From Streptomyces durmitorensis (lineage in GTDB: Bacteria; Actinomycetota; Actinomycetes; Streptomycetales; Streptomycetaceae): DNA of 64,000 nt. The notes under the pieces were generated by a model. It worked only from the letters and a program-made list of their open reading frames with translations. It had not been told where the DNA came from and searched no databases. Position 1 is the first letter of the stretch, and every line of letters starts with the position of its first letter. The position numbers and the translations under genes were made by a program. Where the stretch lies: contig NZ_CP097289.1 of the NCBI RefSeq assembly GCF_023498005.1, positions 5,208,001-5,272,000 of the forward strand, read 5' to 3'. Shown here in pieces: positions 23,755 to 32,576 of the stretch.

Positions 23755-25290
23755 TCAGACCGCCGCCGGCTGCCTCTCCTTGCCGTCGTCGCCTTCGACG
23801 GGCGTCGGTGCCGAGGGGGCTGCCTCGCCCCGGGCCACCACCGACTCGCCCGCATCCACATCCGCGTTCAAGTCCACCAGCATCTGCTTGCTGAAGCCGA
23901 AGAAGTACGTCGCGAAGAAGCCCACCACATAGCCGACGAGGAGACCGCCGCCGTAGATCGCGATCGTCAGGCCCAGGCCCTTGTTGCCGTCCAGGAGCGG
24001 GAACAGGGCCCAGCCCGACGGGCCGATCGCCGTGGAGCCGACCTTCTCGCCGATCATCGAGAAGAACCCGATGAACGCGCCGCCCGCCGCGCCGCCCACG
24101 CACGCCGTGATGAAGGGGCGGCCGAGGGGGAGCGAGACGCCGTAGATGAGGGGTTCGCCCACGCCCAGGAAGCCTGCGGGGAGTGCCGACTTGATCGTCG
24201 TACGGATCGACTTGTTGTGCTTGAGGCGCTTGTAGACCGCGATCGCGCAGCCGACCTGGCCCGCGCCCGCCATCGCCAGGATGGGGAGCAGGACCGTGAA
24301 GCCCTGCTGCTCGATCAAGGTCGTGTGGATGGGGATCAGGGCCTGGTGCAGGCCCAGCATCACCAGGGGCAGGAACAGGCCGCCCAGGACCAGGCCCGCG
24401 AACGCGCCCGTGTTGTCCAGGAGCCAGTTCGCCGCCGTGCCGATGCCCGTCGAGACCTCGCCCGCCAGGAACATCAGGCCGAAGATCGTGACCAGGCCCG
24501 AGAGCAGGACCGTGATCGTCGGGGTCACGAGGACGTCGAGCGCCTCCGGGACCCACCTCCTGCACCACTTCTCGATGTAGGTCGCAAGGACCGCCGCGCC
24601 GAGTGCGCCGAGGACGCCGCCCTGGCCCGGCGACAGCTTCTGACCGAACGCCTCGATGTTCGCGACACCCGGGAACACGATGATCGCCGCGACCGCGCCG
24701 CCCAGGATCGGCGTACCGCCGAACTCCTTCGCCGTGTTGTAGCCAACGAACACCGCGATCAGCGCCATGAACCCGGAGGCGATCGCCGCGAGCGCCGGGG
24801 TGATGCCCGGCAGCCACTCCAGGTTGATCAACAGGCCGTTGATGCCCGCGATGATGCCGCAGCCGATCAGGGCCGGGATCAGCGGCACGAAGATGTTCGC
24901 GATGCGGCGCAGGAAGAGCTTGAAGGGGGTGGAGTTCTTCGCCTTCCTCGCCGCCCTGATCTCGGCACCCTGCGCCGCCAACTCATCGGCGGTCAGGACG
25001 TGTTCGGGGGCCGCGGTGGGCTCAGCCGACCTGGCCTCCTCCACCAGTGCCTCGAACTCCGGCGTGACACGGGCGACCGTGCCGGGGCCGAGGACGATCT
25101 GGTACGTGTCGTCCTCGACCACGCCCATCACGGCGGGCAGCGCCTTCAGGGCTTCGTCGTCGACGAGGGAGCGGTCGGCGAGGCTCAGACGCAGGCGCGT
25201 CATGCAGTGGGCGATGGAGGTGACGTTCTGGGCTCCGCCGACGAGGGGAAGGATCGCGGCGGCTGTGGCGCGGTTCTTGTCAGTTGCCAT
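23755..25290 (-). CDS. murP: PTS EIIBC permease, MurNAc type
   Basis: This 511-residue sugar permease has an N-terminal EIIB domain with the phospho-cysteine Cys29 in IAHCMTRLR. The membrane EIIC domain follows, with about 10 helices and the substrate motif FLGVGEPLIYGV. It imports and phosphorylates a sugar using HPr and a separate EIIA. The murQ and RpiR-type neighbours indicate N-acetylmuramic acid; sucrose- or trehalose-type EIIBC are the alternatives. It lies 57 bp downstream of murQ on the same strand. Confidence 0.87.
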   Translation of the reverse strand: MATDKNRATAAAILPLVGGAQNVTSIAHCMTRLRLSLADRSLVDDEALKALPAVMGVVEDDTYQIVLGPGTVARVTPEFEALVEEARSAEPTAAPEHVLTADELAAQGAEIRAARKAKNSTPFKLFLRRIANIFVPLIPALIGCGIIAGINGLLINLEWLPGITPALAAIASGFMALIAVFVGYNTAKEFGGTPILGGAVAAIIVFPGVANIEAFGQKLSPGQGGVLGALGAAVLATYIEKWCRRWVPEALDVLVTPTITVLLSGLVTIFGLMFLAGEVSTGIGTAANWLLDNTGAFAGLVLGGLFLPLVMLGLHQALIPIHTTLIEQQGFTVLLPILAMAGAGQVGCAIAVYKRLKHNKSIRTTIKSALPAGFLGVGEPLIYGVSLPLGRPFITACVGGAAGGAFIGFFSMIGEKVGSTAIGPSGWALFPLLDGNKGLGLTIAIYGGGLLVGYVVGFFATYFFGFSKQMLVDLNADVDAGESVVARGEAAPSAPTPVEGDDGKERQPAAV

Positions 25291-25347
25291 GGTGCGGGGT
25301 GCCTTGCTGTGCGTGCGGGGTGGCGCTGTTCTTCCAGCGGCTCGGGG

Positions 25348-26361
25348 TCAGGTGGTGCGGGTCGTGCGCGAGGTGTCGAGGGCGGCCCTGAGGTGGCCGT
25401 CCGAGGAGGAGAGGAGGTCTGCGGCCGTGGGGCCGTCCACTTCGCCGAGGATGGCGAGGATGGCGTTCTTCACCTCCCCGTCGGTGGCTGCGAGGGCCGT
25501 CTCGATCTCCTCGTCGGAGGCACCGGTGGCCAGCGAGACGATCCGTCGTGAGCGGGCGCGCAGCTTCTCGTTCGAGGCGCGTACGTCCACCATCAGGTTT
25601 CCGTAGGTCTTGCCGAGGCGGATCATGGTGATCGTCGACAGCATGTTGAGGACGAGCTTCTGGGCCGTGCCCGCCTTCAGGCGGGTGGAACCGGTGAGGA
25701 GTTCGGGGCCGACGACGACCTCGATGCCGTGGTCGGCGGCCGCCGCGAGACCGCTGTCCGCGTTGCAGGAGAGGCCGATGGTGAGCGCGCCCTTGCGGCG
25801 TGCGTGCTCCACCGCGCCGATCGCGTACGGGGTGCGGCCGGACGCGGAGATCCCGACGACGACGTCGTCCGCGGTGAGGCGCAGCCCGTCCAGGTCCTCG
25901 GCCGCGAACTCCTTGCTGTCCTCCGCGCCCTCGACCGCCGTGACCATGGCGCTCGGGCCGCCCGCGATGAGGCCGACGACCTCGGCCGGGTCGGTGTTGA
26001 AGGTGGGCGGGCACTCGGAGGCGTCGAGCACTCCGAGGCGTCCCGCCGTGCCCGCGCCCGCGTAGATGAGCCGGCCGCCGCGGGCCATGCGCGCGGCGGT
26101 GCCGTCGATGGCCGCGGCGATCGCCGGGAGCTGCTCGGCGACGGCCGCGGACACGGTGGCGTCCTCGCCGTTCATGATCTTCGCGATCTCCAGCGTGGGC
26201 TGCCGGTCGATCTCGGAGAGCTCGGGCCGGAACGCCTCGGTGGTGAGGGTGTCCAGCTGGGCGCGGAGTTCGCCGTACGTGTCACCGGACCCGGGCCCGG
26301 ACCCGGACCCGGATTCGCTTCCGGGGGCGGGGGAGGGGGTGGCGTCGGTCGTGGAGGTCAT
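25348..26361 (-). CDS. murQ: N-acetylmuramic acid 6-phosphate etherase
   Basis: This 337-residue SIS-fold enzyme removes D-lactate from MurNAc-6-phosphate to give GlcNAc-6-phosphate during cell-wall recycling. Diagnostic motifs are [49 protein letters not shown] and [19 protein letters not shown]. About 25 Gly/Ser/Pro-rich residues precede the core. It lies between the RpiR regulator and murP on the same strand. Confidence 0.96.
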   Translation of the reverse strand: MTSTTDATPSPAPGSESGSGSGPGSGDTYGELRAQLDTLTTEAFRPELSEIDRQPTLEIAKIMNGEDATVSAAVAEQLPAIAAAIDGTAARMARGGRLIYAGAGTAGRLGVLDASECPPTFNTDPAEVVGLIAGGPSAMVTAVEGAEDSKEFAAEDLDGLRLTADDVVVGISASGRTPYAIGAVEHARRKGALTIGLSCNADSGLAAAADHGIEVVVGPELLTGSTRLKAGTAQKLVLNMLSTITMIRLGKTYGNLMVDVRASNEKLRARSRRIVSLATGASDEEIETALAATDGEVKNAILAILGEVDGPTAADLLSSSDGHLRAALDTSRTTRTT

Positions 26362-26431
26362 GAGGTGCGGCTCTTTCGTGTGCGGCGGGGGGTGGCGGGG
26401 GGTTGCGGTGCGCCCTTGGGAGGGGCGGAGG

Positions 26432-27355
26432 TCAGCGGCTGCCGCCGCGCGGGCTGTGCCGGTGCGCGAGTGCTTCGTACGAGGCGGCGAGTGCGGGCGC
26501 CGCGGTCTCGTACGTCCGCTGGGCGACGCCCACGAACAGGCAGTCCACGACGAGCAGCTGGCTCGTGCGCGACGACATCGCGGCGGGCCTGAGCTCGCTC
26601 TCGCGGGCGGTGGAGGTGGTCAGTATGTGATCCGCGTACTGCGAGACGGGGCTGCCGGGGCGCCCGGTGATCGCGATGGTCGTCGCCCCGCGTTCGAAGG
26701 CGACCCGCAGCGGCTCGATGACGTCGCCGGTCGACCCGGAGTGCGTGATCGCGATGGCCACGTCCTTGGACTGCAGGGTGACGGCGTTCGTGACCGCCAG
26801 GTGCGGGTCGGAGTGGGCGAAGGCGATGTGGCCGATGCGAAGCAGCTTCTGCGCGAGGTCCTGGGCGACCAGGCCGGACGCGGCCACGCCGTAGATCTCG
26901 GCGCGGGGTGCGACGGCGAGCGCGGCGACGGCGGCGCCGAGCTGGACGGTGTCGAGGCCGCCCGCGGTGTCGGCGAGGGTCTGCTGCTCGTCGTACGCGA
27001 GCTTCGCCACGACGTCCGCGATCGGGTCGTCGACGGCGATGTCGGCGGTGACGGCGGGCGCGCGGCCCGACTGCTGCTGGGCGGCGAGTCCGGCGAGGGC
27101 GAGCCGCAGGTCGCGGTAGCCGGGGTAGCCGAGGAGGCGGGCGGTGCGGACCACCGTGGCCTCGCTGGTGCCGGTGAGCTCGGCGAGGCCGGTGACCGTG
27201 AGGGCGGCGCAGCCCGCGGGGTCGCCGGCGACGGCTTCGGCGACGAGCTGCATGGAGCGGGTCATGGACGGCGCGAGGGTCCGCACCTTGGCCGCGAGGG
27301 CGGCGGGGGCGGGGGGCGCCGCGCCTGCGAAAATTTCCTTCACGTTGTTGGTCAC
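26432..27355 (-). CDS. RpiR-family transcriptional regulator (MurR-like)
   Basis: This 307-residue regulator has an N-terminal HTH ([20 protein letters not shown]) and a C-terminal SIS domain ([38 protein letters not shown]) that senses a sugar phosphate. With murQ and murP behind it, MurNAc-6-P is the probable ligand. GTG 27355 is the likely start; no clear ribosome-binding site is seen. GAAA...TTTC palindromes around the start may be its own operator. Confidence 0.9.
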   Translation of the reverse strand: MTNNVKEIFAGAAPPAPAALAAKVRTLAPSMTRSMQLVAEAVAGDPAGCAALTVTGLAELTGTSEATVVRTARLLGYPGYRDLRLALAGLAAQQQSGRAPAVTADIAVDDPIADVVAKLAYDEQQTLADTAGGLDTVQLGAAVAALAVAPRAEIYGVAASGLVAQDLAQKLLRIGHIAFAHSDPHLAVTNAVTLQSKDVAIAITHSGSTGDVIEPLRVAFERGATTIAITGRPGSPVSQYADHILTTSTARESELRPAAMSSRTSQLLVVDCLFVGVAQRTYETAAPALAASYEALAHRHSPRGGSR

Positions 27356-27372
27356 GCTTGAAAGATATTTTC
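27329..27372. promoter_or_regulatory. Paired GAAA-TTTC palindromes at the RpiR start
   Basis: GAAAATTTC (27329-27337) is a perfect palindrome, and GAAAGATATTTTC (27360-27372) an imperfect one. They flank the GTG start of the RpiR gene in otherwise GC-rich DNA and look like RpiR-type operators. Confidence 0.5.
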
Positions 27373-27456
27373 GGACGCGGGATGGGTCAAGAGTGCTTTG
27401 GTCCCGATCTCGGATGGATCTTCGAGTGGGTTGCGCGTGGGGTGGACAATGGCTGC

Positions 27457-27813
27457 ATGGACGCGATCGACCCCTTGGAGCAGGCGCTGCACGCCGCTCG
27501 TGCACTTGTCCTCGCCGACCTGGTGACCCGCGAGGTCGCCCAGGCCGAGGTCGTCTCGCTGGTCGAGGAGTCGGTGGCGCACCGCCGCTGGTGGGTCGAG
27601 CAGTGGCCCGAGGGCGTCGAGTACGTCGCGGGTCTCGTCGCCCAGGATGTCCAGGACGCGCTCCTGGAGCGCTACGGCCGCTGGCCGCTGTGCCCGGTCT
27701 GCGGCACGGGTGATCCGCATGCCCTGGACGTGGAGCCGGAGTTGGGCCCCGACCCGCACTGGGTGTGCGGCAAGGCGGGCGTGGTCGTGGCGCCGGTGGG
27801 CGGCCTGACGTGA
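27457..27813 (+). CDS. Hypothetical protein
   Basis: This 118-residue protein is helical at the start (DAIDPLEQALHAARALVLAD) and has a CPVCG...HWVCG segment near the C-terminus that could bind zinc weakly (three cysteines). It is conserved in Streptomyces as far as I recall; function unknown. Its stop overlaps the GTG start of the DUF4031 gene by 4 nt. Confidence 0.72.
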   Translation: MDAIDPLEQALHAARALVLADLVTREVAQAEVVSLVEESVAHRRWWVEQWPEGVEYVAGLVAQDVQDALLERYGRWPLCPVCGTGDPHALDVEPELGPDPHWVCGKAGVVVAPVGGLT

Positions 27814-28076
27814 CAGTCTTCATTGACCCGCCGACCTGGCCGGGCCACGGCCGCATGTGGTCGCATCTGGTCAGCGACGTCTCGTACGAGGAACTGCACG
27901 CGTTCGCCGCGGGCATCGGCGCCCCGGCGCGTGCCTTCGAGCGCGACCACTACGACCTGCCCTCGCACCGCTACGACGACGCGGTGCGCGCGGGCGCGGT
28001 CGAGATCGGCTCCAAGGAGCTGGTGCGCAGGCTGACGGACGCGGGGCTGCGGAGGCCCAAGGGCAGGCCCGCCTAG
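27810..28076 (+). CDS. DUF4031 protein
   Basis: This 88-residue protein starts with TVFIDPPTWPGHGRMWSHLV and continues RAFERDHYDLPSHRYDDAV, the signature of DUF4031. GTG 27810 overlaps the previous stop, so translation is coupled. The family is small and uncharacterised. Confidence 0.88.
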   Translation: MTVFIDPPTWPGHGRMWSHLVSDVSYEELHAFAAGIGAPARAFERDHYDLPSHRYDDAVRAGAVEIGSKELVRRLTDAGLRRPKGRPA

Positions 28077-28089
28077 GGCGAGTCGAGCC

Positions 28090-28095
28090 TAGGGT
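28090..28095 (+). promoter_or_regulatory. Leaderless -10 box (TAGGGT)
   Basis: TAGGGT ends 7 nt before ATG 28103 of the NIPSNAP gene. Confidence 0.45.
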
Positions 28096-28102
28096 GGCCC
28101 GC

Positions 28103-28405
28103 ATGATCACGGTTCACCTGAAGTACGAGATCGATCCCGACCGCATCGACGACTTCGAGGAGTACGGCCGCCGCTGGGTCGTCCTCGTCAACCGCTTCGG
28201 CGGCGACCACCACGGCTACTTCCTGCCCAGCGAGGGCGACAGCGACATCGCGTACGCCCTCTTCTCCTTCCCGAGCTTCGCCGCGTACGAGCAGTACCGC
28301 ACCGACAGCGCGACCGACCCCGAGTGCCAGGAGGCCTTCGACCTCGCGCGCCGGACGGGGTGCATCCGGCGCTACGAGCGGCGGTTCCTACGGCCCCTGG
28401 AGTGA
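28103..28405 (+). CDS. NIPSNAP-family protein
   Basis: This 100-residue protein has the ferredoxin-like NIPSNAP fold (ITVHLKYEIDPDRIDDFEEY, HHGYFLPSEG, ALFSFPSFAAYEQYR). The role is unknown; relatives are dimeric alpha/beta-barrel proteins. Its end overlaps the convergent MFS gene by 18 bp. A leaderless promoter precedes it. Confidence 0.9.
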   Translation: MITVHLKYEIDPDRIDDFEEYGRRWVVLVNRFGGDHHGYFLPSEGDSDIAYALFSFPSFAAYEQYRTDSATDPECQEAFDLARRTGCIRRYERRFLRPLE

Positions 28406-29674
28406 AGGCTCCTGGCGCGTGGCTTCGGCTGAAGAGGTCGTGACCACGCGGCTCGGTGTCCTGCGGTGCAGGCGCAGGGAGACGGTGACCGCCGCGATCG
28501 CGATCGCCGTCATGGCCGCGCCCGCCCATGCCGTGGAGGCGTAGCCCAGCTTGAGGTCGATCACCGTGCCGCCGAGCCAGGGGCCGCCGGTGTTGCCCAG
28601 GTTGAACGCGGCCGTCGTGGTCGCGCCCGCGAGGGTGGGGGCGGCGCCCGCGACGTTGAACATGCGGGCGTTGAGGGCCGGGGCGGTGTAGAAGGCGGAG
28701 ACGCCGAGGAGGAACGAGAGGGAGATCGCCACGGCCGCCGTGCCGGAGAAGAGGGCGAGGGCGACGAGGAAGACCGTCGAGGCCACGATGCCGCTCAGCA
28801 GGACGCCGAAGAGGTGCGCGTCCGCGATGCGGCCGCCGATCGCCGTGCCGAGGAGCGCGCCCGCGCCGAAGAGGCCGAGGACGGTCGGGACCCAGCCCTT
28901 GTCGAGGCCCGCGACGTCCGTCAGGAGCGGGGAGAGGTACGAGAACGCGCAGAAGACGCCGCCCGCGGCGAGCGCGGTGATCGCGATGGAGAGCCAGACC
29001 TGGCGGTCGCGGTAGATGGCGAGCTCTTGCTTCAGGCGGGGCTTCTCGGCGGGGAGGGGGATGCGGGGGATGAGGGTGAGTACGCCGACGAGGGCGATGG
29101 CGGAGGCGGCACCGACCGCCCAGAAGGCGGACCGCCAGCCGAAGTTGTCGCCGAGGAACGCGCCTGCGGGTACGCCGAGGACGTTTGCGATGGAGAGTCC
29201 GCCGATCATCACGGCCATGGCGCGGGCGCGCTGGTTGACCGGCACCATCGCGATGGCGACGGCCGCGCCGACGGCCCAGAACCCGGCGCAGGCGAACGCG
29301 CTGATGACGCGGGACGCGAAGAGGATCTCGTAGGTGGGCGCGAGGGCACCGGCGACCTGGCCCAGGCCGAAGACGGTGATGAGGGTGATGAGGGTCGTGC
29401 GGCGGGGGAGGCGGAGGGTCGCCACGGCGAGGAGGGGGGCGCCGACGACCATGCCGATGGCGAAGGCGGAGATGAGGAGGCCGGCGCGGGGGATGGAGAC
29501 GTCCATGTCGTCCGCGATGGGGGGCAGGAGCCCCGAGAGCATGAACTCGCTCGTGCCGAGGGCGAAGACGGCGAGGCCGAGGATGTAGACGGCTACGGGC
29601 ATGCGGGTCCGTGGCCTGGGGGCCTTGGGGGTAGGGGCCTTTGGGTCAGGGGCCTTTGGGTCAGGTGTCGGCAT
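28388..29674 (-). CDS. MFS efflux transporter (AraJ/Cmx type)
   Basis: This 428-residue transporter has 12 predicted helices, the N-terminal VYILGLAVFALGTSEFMLSG signature and LPPIADDMDVSIPRAGLLIS. These are typical of AraJ/CmlR-like drug exporters, including chloramphenicol pumps. The first 25 residues repeat PDPKAP/PTPKAP, so ATG further in (PVAVYIL) could be the real start. The substrate is not known. Confidence 0.88.
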   Translation of the reverse strand: MPTPDPKAPDPKAPTPKAPRPRTRMPVAVYILGLAVFALGTSEFMLSGLLPPIADDMDVSIPRAGLLISAFAIGMVVGAPLLAVATLRLPRRTTLITLITVFGLGQVAGALAPTYEILFASRVISAFACAGFWAVGAAVAIAMVPVNQRARAMAVMIGGLSIANVLGVPAGAFLGDNFGWRSAFWAVGAASAIALVGVLTLIPRIPLPAEKPRLKQELAIYRDRQVWLSIAITALAAGGVFCAFSYLSPLLTDVAGLDKGWVPTVLGLFGAGALLGTAIGGRIADAHLFGVLLSGIVASTVFLVALALFSGTAAVAISLSFLLGVSAFYTAPALNARMFNVAGAAPTLAGATTTAAFNLGNTGGPWLGGTVIDLKLGYASTAWAGAAMTAIAIAAVTVSLRLHRRTPSRVVTTSSAEATRQEPSLQGP

Positions 29675-29769
29675 AACGTGGTGAACGTTGGGGGTGGGGG
29701 TGGCATTCCTGGTCCGGTGGTGCGGGGGTGCCGGGTGCGGTGCGGGTCCGTCTGTGGGTGCGGGGCCGA

Positions 29770-29965
29770 GCCGGTATGTCCGTCCTCGCTATCGTCCGGT
29801 GGCCGTGGGGTTGCTTCGGTGGGGGAGCGCCGCGAGCCGTGCTCCGGGCGGACATACCGGCACGTCCCCTCCCGAGCGTCGCCGACTGCGGGGTCACGGG
29901 GGGCGGGCGGGAAAGCAGGTTCGTCCAGGGTCGGATGCGGGGCAATCGGGCGGGTGGGTGGGAAA
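29770..29965 (-). repeat. Composite 196-bp repeat: 92-bp TIR element plus G-rich tail
   Basis: GCCGGTATGTC (29770) and GACATACCGGC (ending 29861) are perfect 11-bp terminal inverted repeats of a 92-bp core. A tail with GATGCGGGGCAATCGGGCGG and GGGTGGGTGGG reaches 29965. Copies of the same length occur at 40.1 and 46.3 kb; this one is the most diverged. The remaining gap bases (29675-29993) hold no gene. Confidence 0.85.
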
Positions 29966-29993
29966 GGCCTGTTCGGCAAGGGGGGGCGGCGGT

Positions 29994-31067
29994 TCAGGCT
30001 CGGCGGAGGTACGCCTGGAGGTTTTCGCGGTCCGAGGCGCGGACGTAACCCGCCCGGAGGGCCACCTGCTGGGAGGCCGTGTTCTCGGGCTCGACGACGG
30101 CCAGGAGGGACCTCACCCCGGGACGGGCCAGAGCCACGGCGGAGAGGGAATCCAGCGCCTCCGAGGCATAGCCGTACCCCCGCGCGCCGACCGCCAGGTC
30201 ATAGCCGACCTCCGCCACCCCCTCCTCGTCCGGCGGCCCATGGAACCCCATCCCGCCGACGGCGACCTCGTCCTCCGCGCGGACCAGCGCGAACATCCCC
30301 CACTCGGGCCGGTGCACCCCGGACGCGTACGCCTTCGTCACCATCTCCGCGGCCGTCCGCGTCCCGTCGAAGGGCCCGCCCTCGATCCACGTCAGACCAC
30401 CCGTGCCGCCCGCGGCGAGATCGGCCGCCGCGGCGGGGGACACCTCCCGCAGGACGATCCGCCCCGCCGGAATCTCCAGGGAGTTGTGCCAGCGCCAGCC
30501 CTCCAGCTTCGGGCGCCCCGCCAGCGTGCCGCGGCCCGTGGCCCAGAGCAGCGTCGCCCACTGCTCCCCGGGCGCCCGCGCGGGCGTGACCTCGGGGAAG
30601 ATCCAGGCGAGCACCGCCTCGCAGAGCGCGGCAGGCGGCTGTGCGTCGACGCCGAGCGCCTGCGCGATGTCGTACGTGTGGAGCAGCACCTCCGCGACGC
30701 CCATCGCCGCGAAGCCCACCGCGTCCGCGCTGCCGGAGGGGTAGGGGTGGTAGCCCCTGACCCCGGACGGAGTGGTCCGCAGCACCGCCGAGAGCAGGCC
30801 GCCGGTCGACTCGATGACGCTGATCGCGTCCTTGGGGCCCGAGCCCTCGTCGAAGGAGATCTCGAAGGGGACCCAGCCGTCCGTCGCCCGTCCCGTCAAC
30901 TGCCCGGCGTACGAGACGAGATCGCACGCGATGTGCTCGGCCGTCTCCAGGCAGCTCCAGTCGAGACCGCCCGCCTTGGCGCTCCAGTCGAGCCCCGCCG
31001 CCGTACGCAGCACCTTCGCCGCGTGTGCCACGGCCTCGTCGAGCTGGTCCCCACCCATGGAAAGCAT
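29994..31067 (-). CDS. DinB/maleylpyruvate-isomerase-like N-domain fused to GNAT acetyltransferase
   Basis: This 357-residue protein joins two domains. Residues about 1-195 resemble the mycothiol-dependent isomerase/DinB fold (LDEAVAHAAKVLRTAAGLDW, SCLETAEHIACDLVSYAGQL). Residues 195-357 are a GNAT domain (WIEGGPFDGTRTAAEMV, GYDLAVGARGYGYASEAL, VEPENTASQQVALRAGYVR). The substrates are unknown. On the minus strand TACGCT (31074-31079) lies 6 nt before ATG 31067, suggesting a leaderless mRNA. Confidence 0.85.
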   Translation of the reverse strand: MLSMGGDQLDEAVAHAAKVLRTAAGLDWSAKAGGLDWSCLETAEHIACDLVSYAGQLTGRATDGWVPFEISFDEGSGPKDAISVIESTGGLLSAVLRTTPSGVRGYHPYPSGSADAVGFAAMGVAEVLLHTYDIAQALGVDAQPPAALCEAVLAWIFPEVTPARAPGEQWATLLWATGRGTLAGRPKLEGWRWHNSLEIPAGRIVLREVSPAAAADLAAGGTGGLTWIEGGPFDGTRTAAEMVTKAYASGVHRPEWGMFALVRAEDEVAVGGMGFHGPPDEEGVAEVGYDLAVGARGYGYASEALDSLSAVALARPGVRSLLAVVEPENTASQQVALRAGYVRASDRENLQAYLRRA

Positions 31068-31087
31068 GGGCCGAGCGTACGGGAGCG

Positions 31088-31747
31088 TCAGGCGCTGAGC
31101 AGGTCCATTTCCGTCGCCAGGTTCGCGCGCGCGGGGCCCTCCCACTCGGCCGCGCCATGCGGGGTGCGGAACAGCTTCGGCAGCGCGAGGAGTTGGCGGA
31201 GCACCGCCGCCCGGCCCGCGCGGAAGTCCTCGTCCGGCACGAAGGCGTACTCCTCGCGGACGGCGGCGGCGTACGCGGCGTACGCGTCCGGGGCCGCGGC
31301 CAGGATCGCCAGGTCGGCGTCGCACAGGGCCTCGCCGTTGTGGTCTCCGTCGGCGGGGTCGTGGGTGAGGGTGAGACGGACCAGGCGGGCCACCTCGGCC
31401 GTGGCCTCGGGCGTCAACCCGGCCTCGTGGAGGGCGCGTTCGGCGAGACGGGCGCTGCGCTCCTCGTTCTCGGAGCGGTCCGGCGCGTACACCGCGTCGT
31501 GGAACCAGGCCGCGAGCCGCACGAGATCGGCGTCGTCCGCGTGCTCCTCCAGTACGTCGATGTGGTCGAGGACCGCCGCCAGGTGGGCGGTGGTGTGGTA
31601 CCGCCGCTGCGGCTCGGCCCAGCGTGCGAGCAGGTTGTCCGCGTAGGGCGCGGGGTCGGGGGCGCCGTCGCTCGCGCGGAGCAGGGTCGCGTGCCAGCGG
31701 GCGCGGAGTTCCTTGTCGTCGTCGTTGTCGTTGTGGTTGTCGGCCAT
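31088..31747 (-). CDS. HD-domain metal-dependent phosphohydrolase
   Basis: This 219-residue protein has RYHTTAHLAAVLDHID, the HD pair WFHDAVY and CDADLAILAA, as in predicted HD-superfamily hydrolases such as YpgQ. It would remove phosphate or pyrophosphate from a nucleotide-like substrate. A TAGAGT box (minus strand, 31754-31759) 6 nt before ATG 31747 suggests a leaderless mRNA. A CsoR-like palindrome lies just upstream. Confidence 0.88.
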   Translation of the reverse strand: MADNHNDNDDDKELRARWHATLLRASDGAPDPAPYADNLLARWAEPQRRYHTTAHLAAVLDHIDVLEEHADDADLVRLAAWFHDAVYAPDRSENEERSARLAERALHEAGLTPEATAEVARLVRLTLTHDPADGDHNGEALCDADLAILAAAPDAYAAYAAAVREEYAFVPDEDFRAGRAAVLRQLLALPKLFRTPHGAAEWEGPARANLATEMDLLSA

Positions 31748-31766
31748 GGGGGGACTCTAAGGGCTC

Positions 31767-31785
31767 ATATACCCCCTGGGGGTGT
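31767..31785. promoter_or_regulatory. CsoR-like copper operator
   Basis: ATATACCCCCTGGGGGTGT contains the perfect palindrome ACCCCC-T-GGGGGT and resembles the CsoR sites at 33647 and 33695. It lies between the divergent HD and mycothiol-enzyme genes. Confidence 0.55.
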
Positions 31786-31837
31786 TCGGTCGTGGCGCCC
31801 CGTTGCCATGAGGGCGGCGGCACGATTGGCTGCCGAC

Positions 31838-32512
31838 ATGACGACCACGAGGACTGACGAGACGCACGACCCCGAGCGCCCGGGGCGCCTCCTGCGCACC
31901 GAACGCGACGCCCTGATACCGCTGTTGAGGGAAGCCGACGACTCCGCGTACGACATCAGGACCTGTTGTCCCGGCTGGACGGTGCGGCATGTGCTCGCGC
32001 ACTGCGGCTCCGCGCTGATGCGGGTGGTCGAGAACCGCTTCGAGGAGGGTGTGTACTCGCCGGAGTCCAACGACCGCGACATCGCCGAGCGTGCCGACTG
32101 GTCCAACTCCCGTGTGGTGGACGAGCTGGAGCGGGGGATGACGGAGGCGGGCGCGATCATGGCCCGCGCGAAGGGGCGCATGGACGGGATCGCGCTCGGC
32201 GAGTGGGTGCACGCGGGGGATGTCCGCGCGGCGTGGGGGAAGCCGGGGGCCTATGGGGGTGCGGGGCTTCCTGATGCGTTGCGGCTGCTCTCGGAGCGCA
32301 GCAGGGTGGTGAAGGCGGTGCCGCTGCACGCGGACATCGACGGCCGCGACGAACCGCTGCTCCTGGGCACGCACGACGGCACCAGCCCCCCGGCCCGCTA
32401 CATCGGCGACGCCCCGACCCTGATACGTCTCTACACGGGACGCCCGCTGACGGGGACACGCTATGAACTGGCGGGCGCGAGGGAGAGCGAACTGTCCACG
32501 ATCTTCAGTTGA
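31838..32512 (+). CDS. Maleylpyruvate-isomerase-family mycothiol-dependent enzyme
   Basis: This 224-residue protein has RLLRTERDALIPLLREADDS, CCPGWTVRHVLAHCGSALM and GEWVHAGDVRAAWG, matching the MDMPI/DinB-like family. These proteins use mycothiol as a cofactor in isomerase, transferase or detoxification reactions. ATG 31838 is taken as the start; ATG 31808 is in frame. Its reaction is unknown. The CsoR-like site upstream suggests that copper may induce it. Confidence 0.85.
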   Translation: MTTTRTDETHDPERPGRLLRTERDALIPLLREADDSAYDIRTCCPGWTVRHVLAHCGSALMRVVENRFEEGVYSPESNDRDIAERADWSNSRVVDELERGMTEAGAIMARAKGRMDGIALGEWVHAGDVRAAWGKPGAYGGAGLPDALRLLSERSRVVKAVPLHADIDGRDEPLLLGTHDGTSPPARYIGDAPTLIRLYTGRPLTGTRYELAGARESELSTIFS

Positions 32513-32576
32513 GTTGAGTTGAGCTGAGCTGAGCCTGAGCATCCTGGGCGGGGGCCCGATCCGCCCCCGCCGAGGC

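Noticed and set aside
32508..32540. TTGAG/CTGAG pentamer run after the mycothiol-enzyme gene
   Set aside because: It is a short simple repeat at a gene end without symmetry or a regulatory context.
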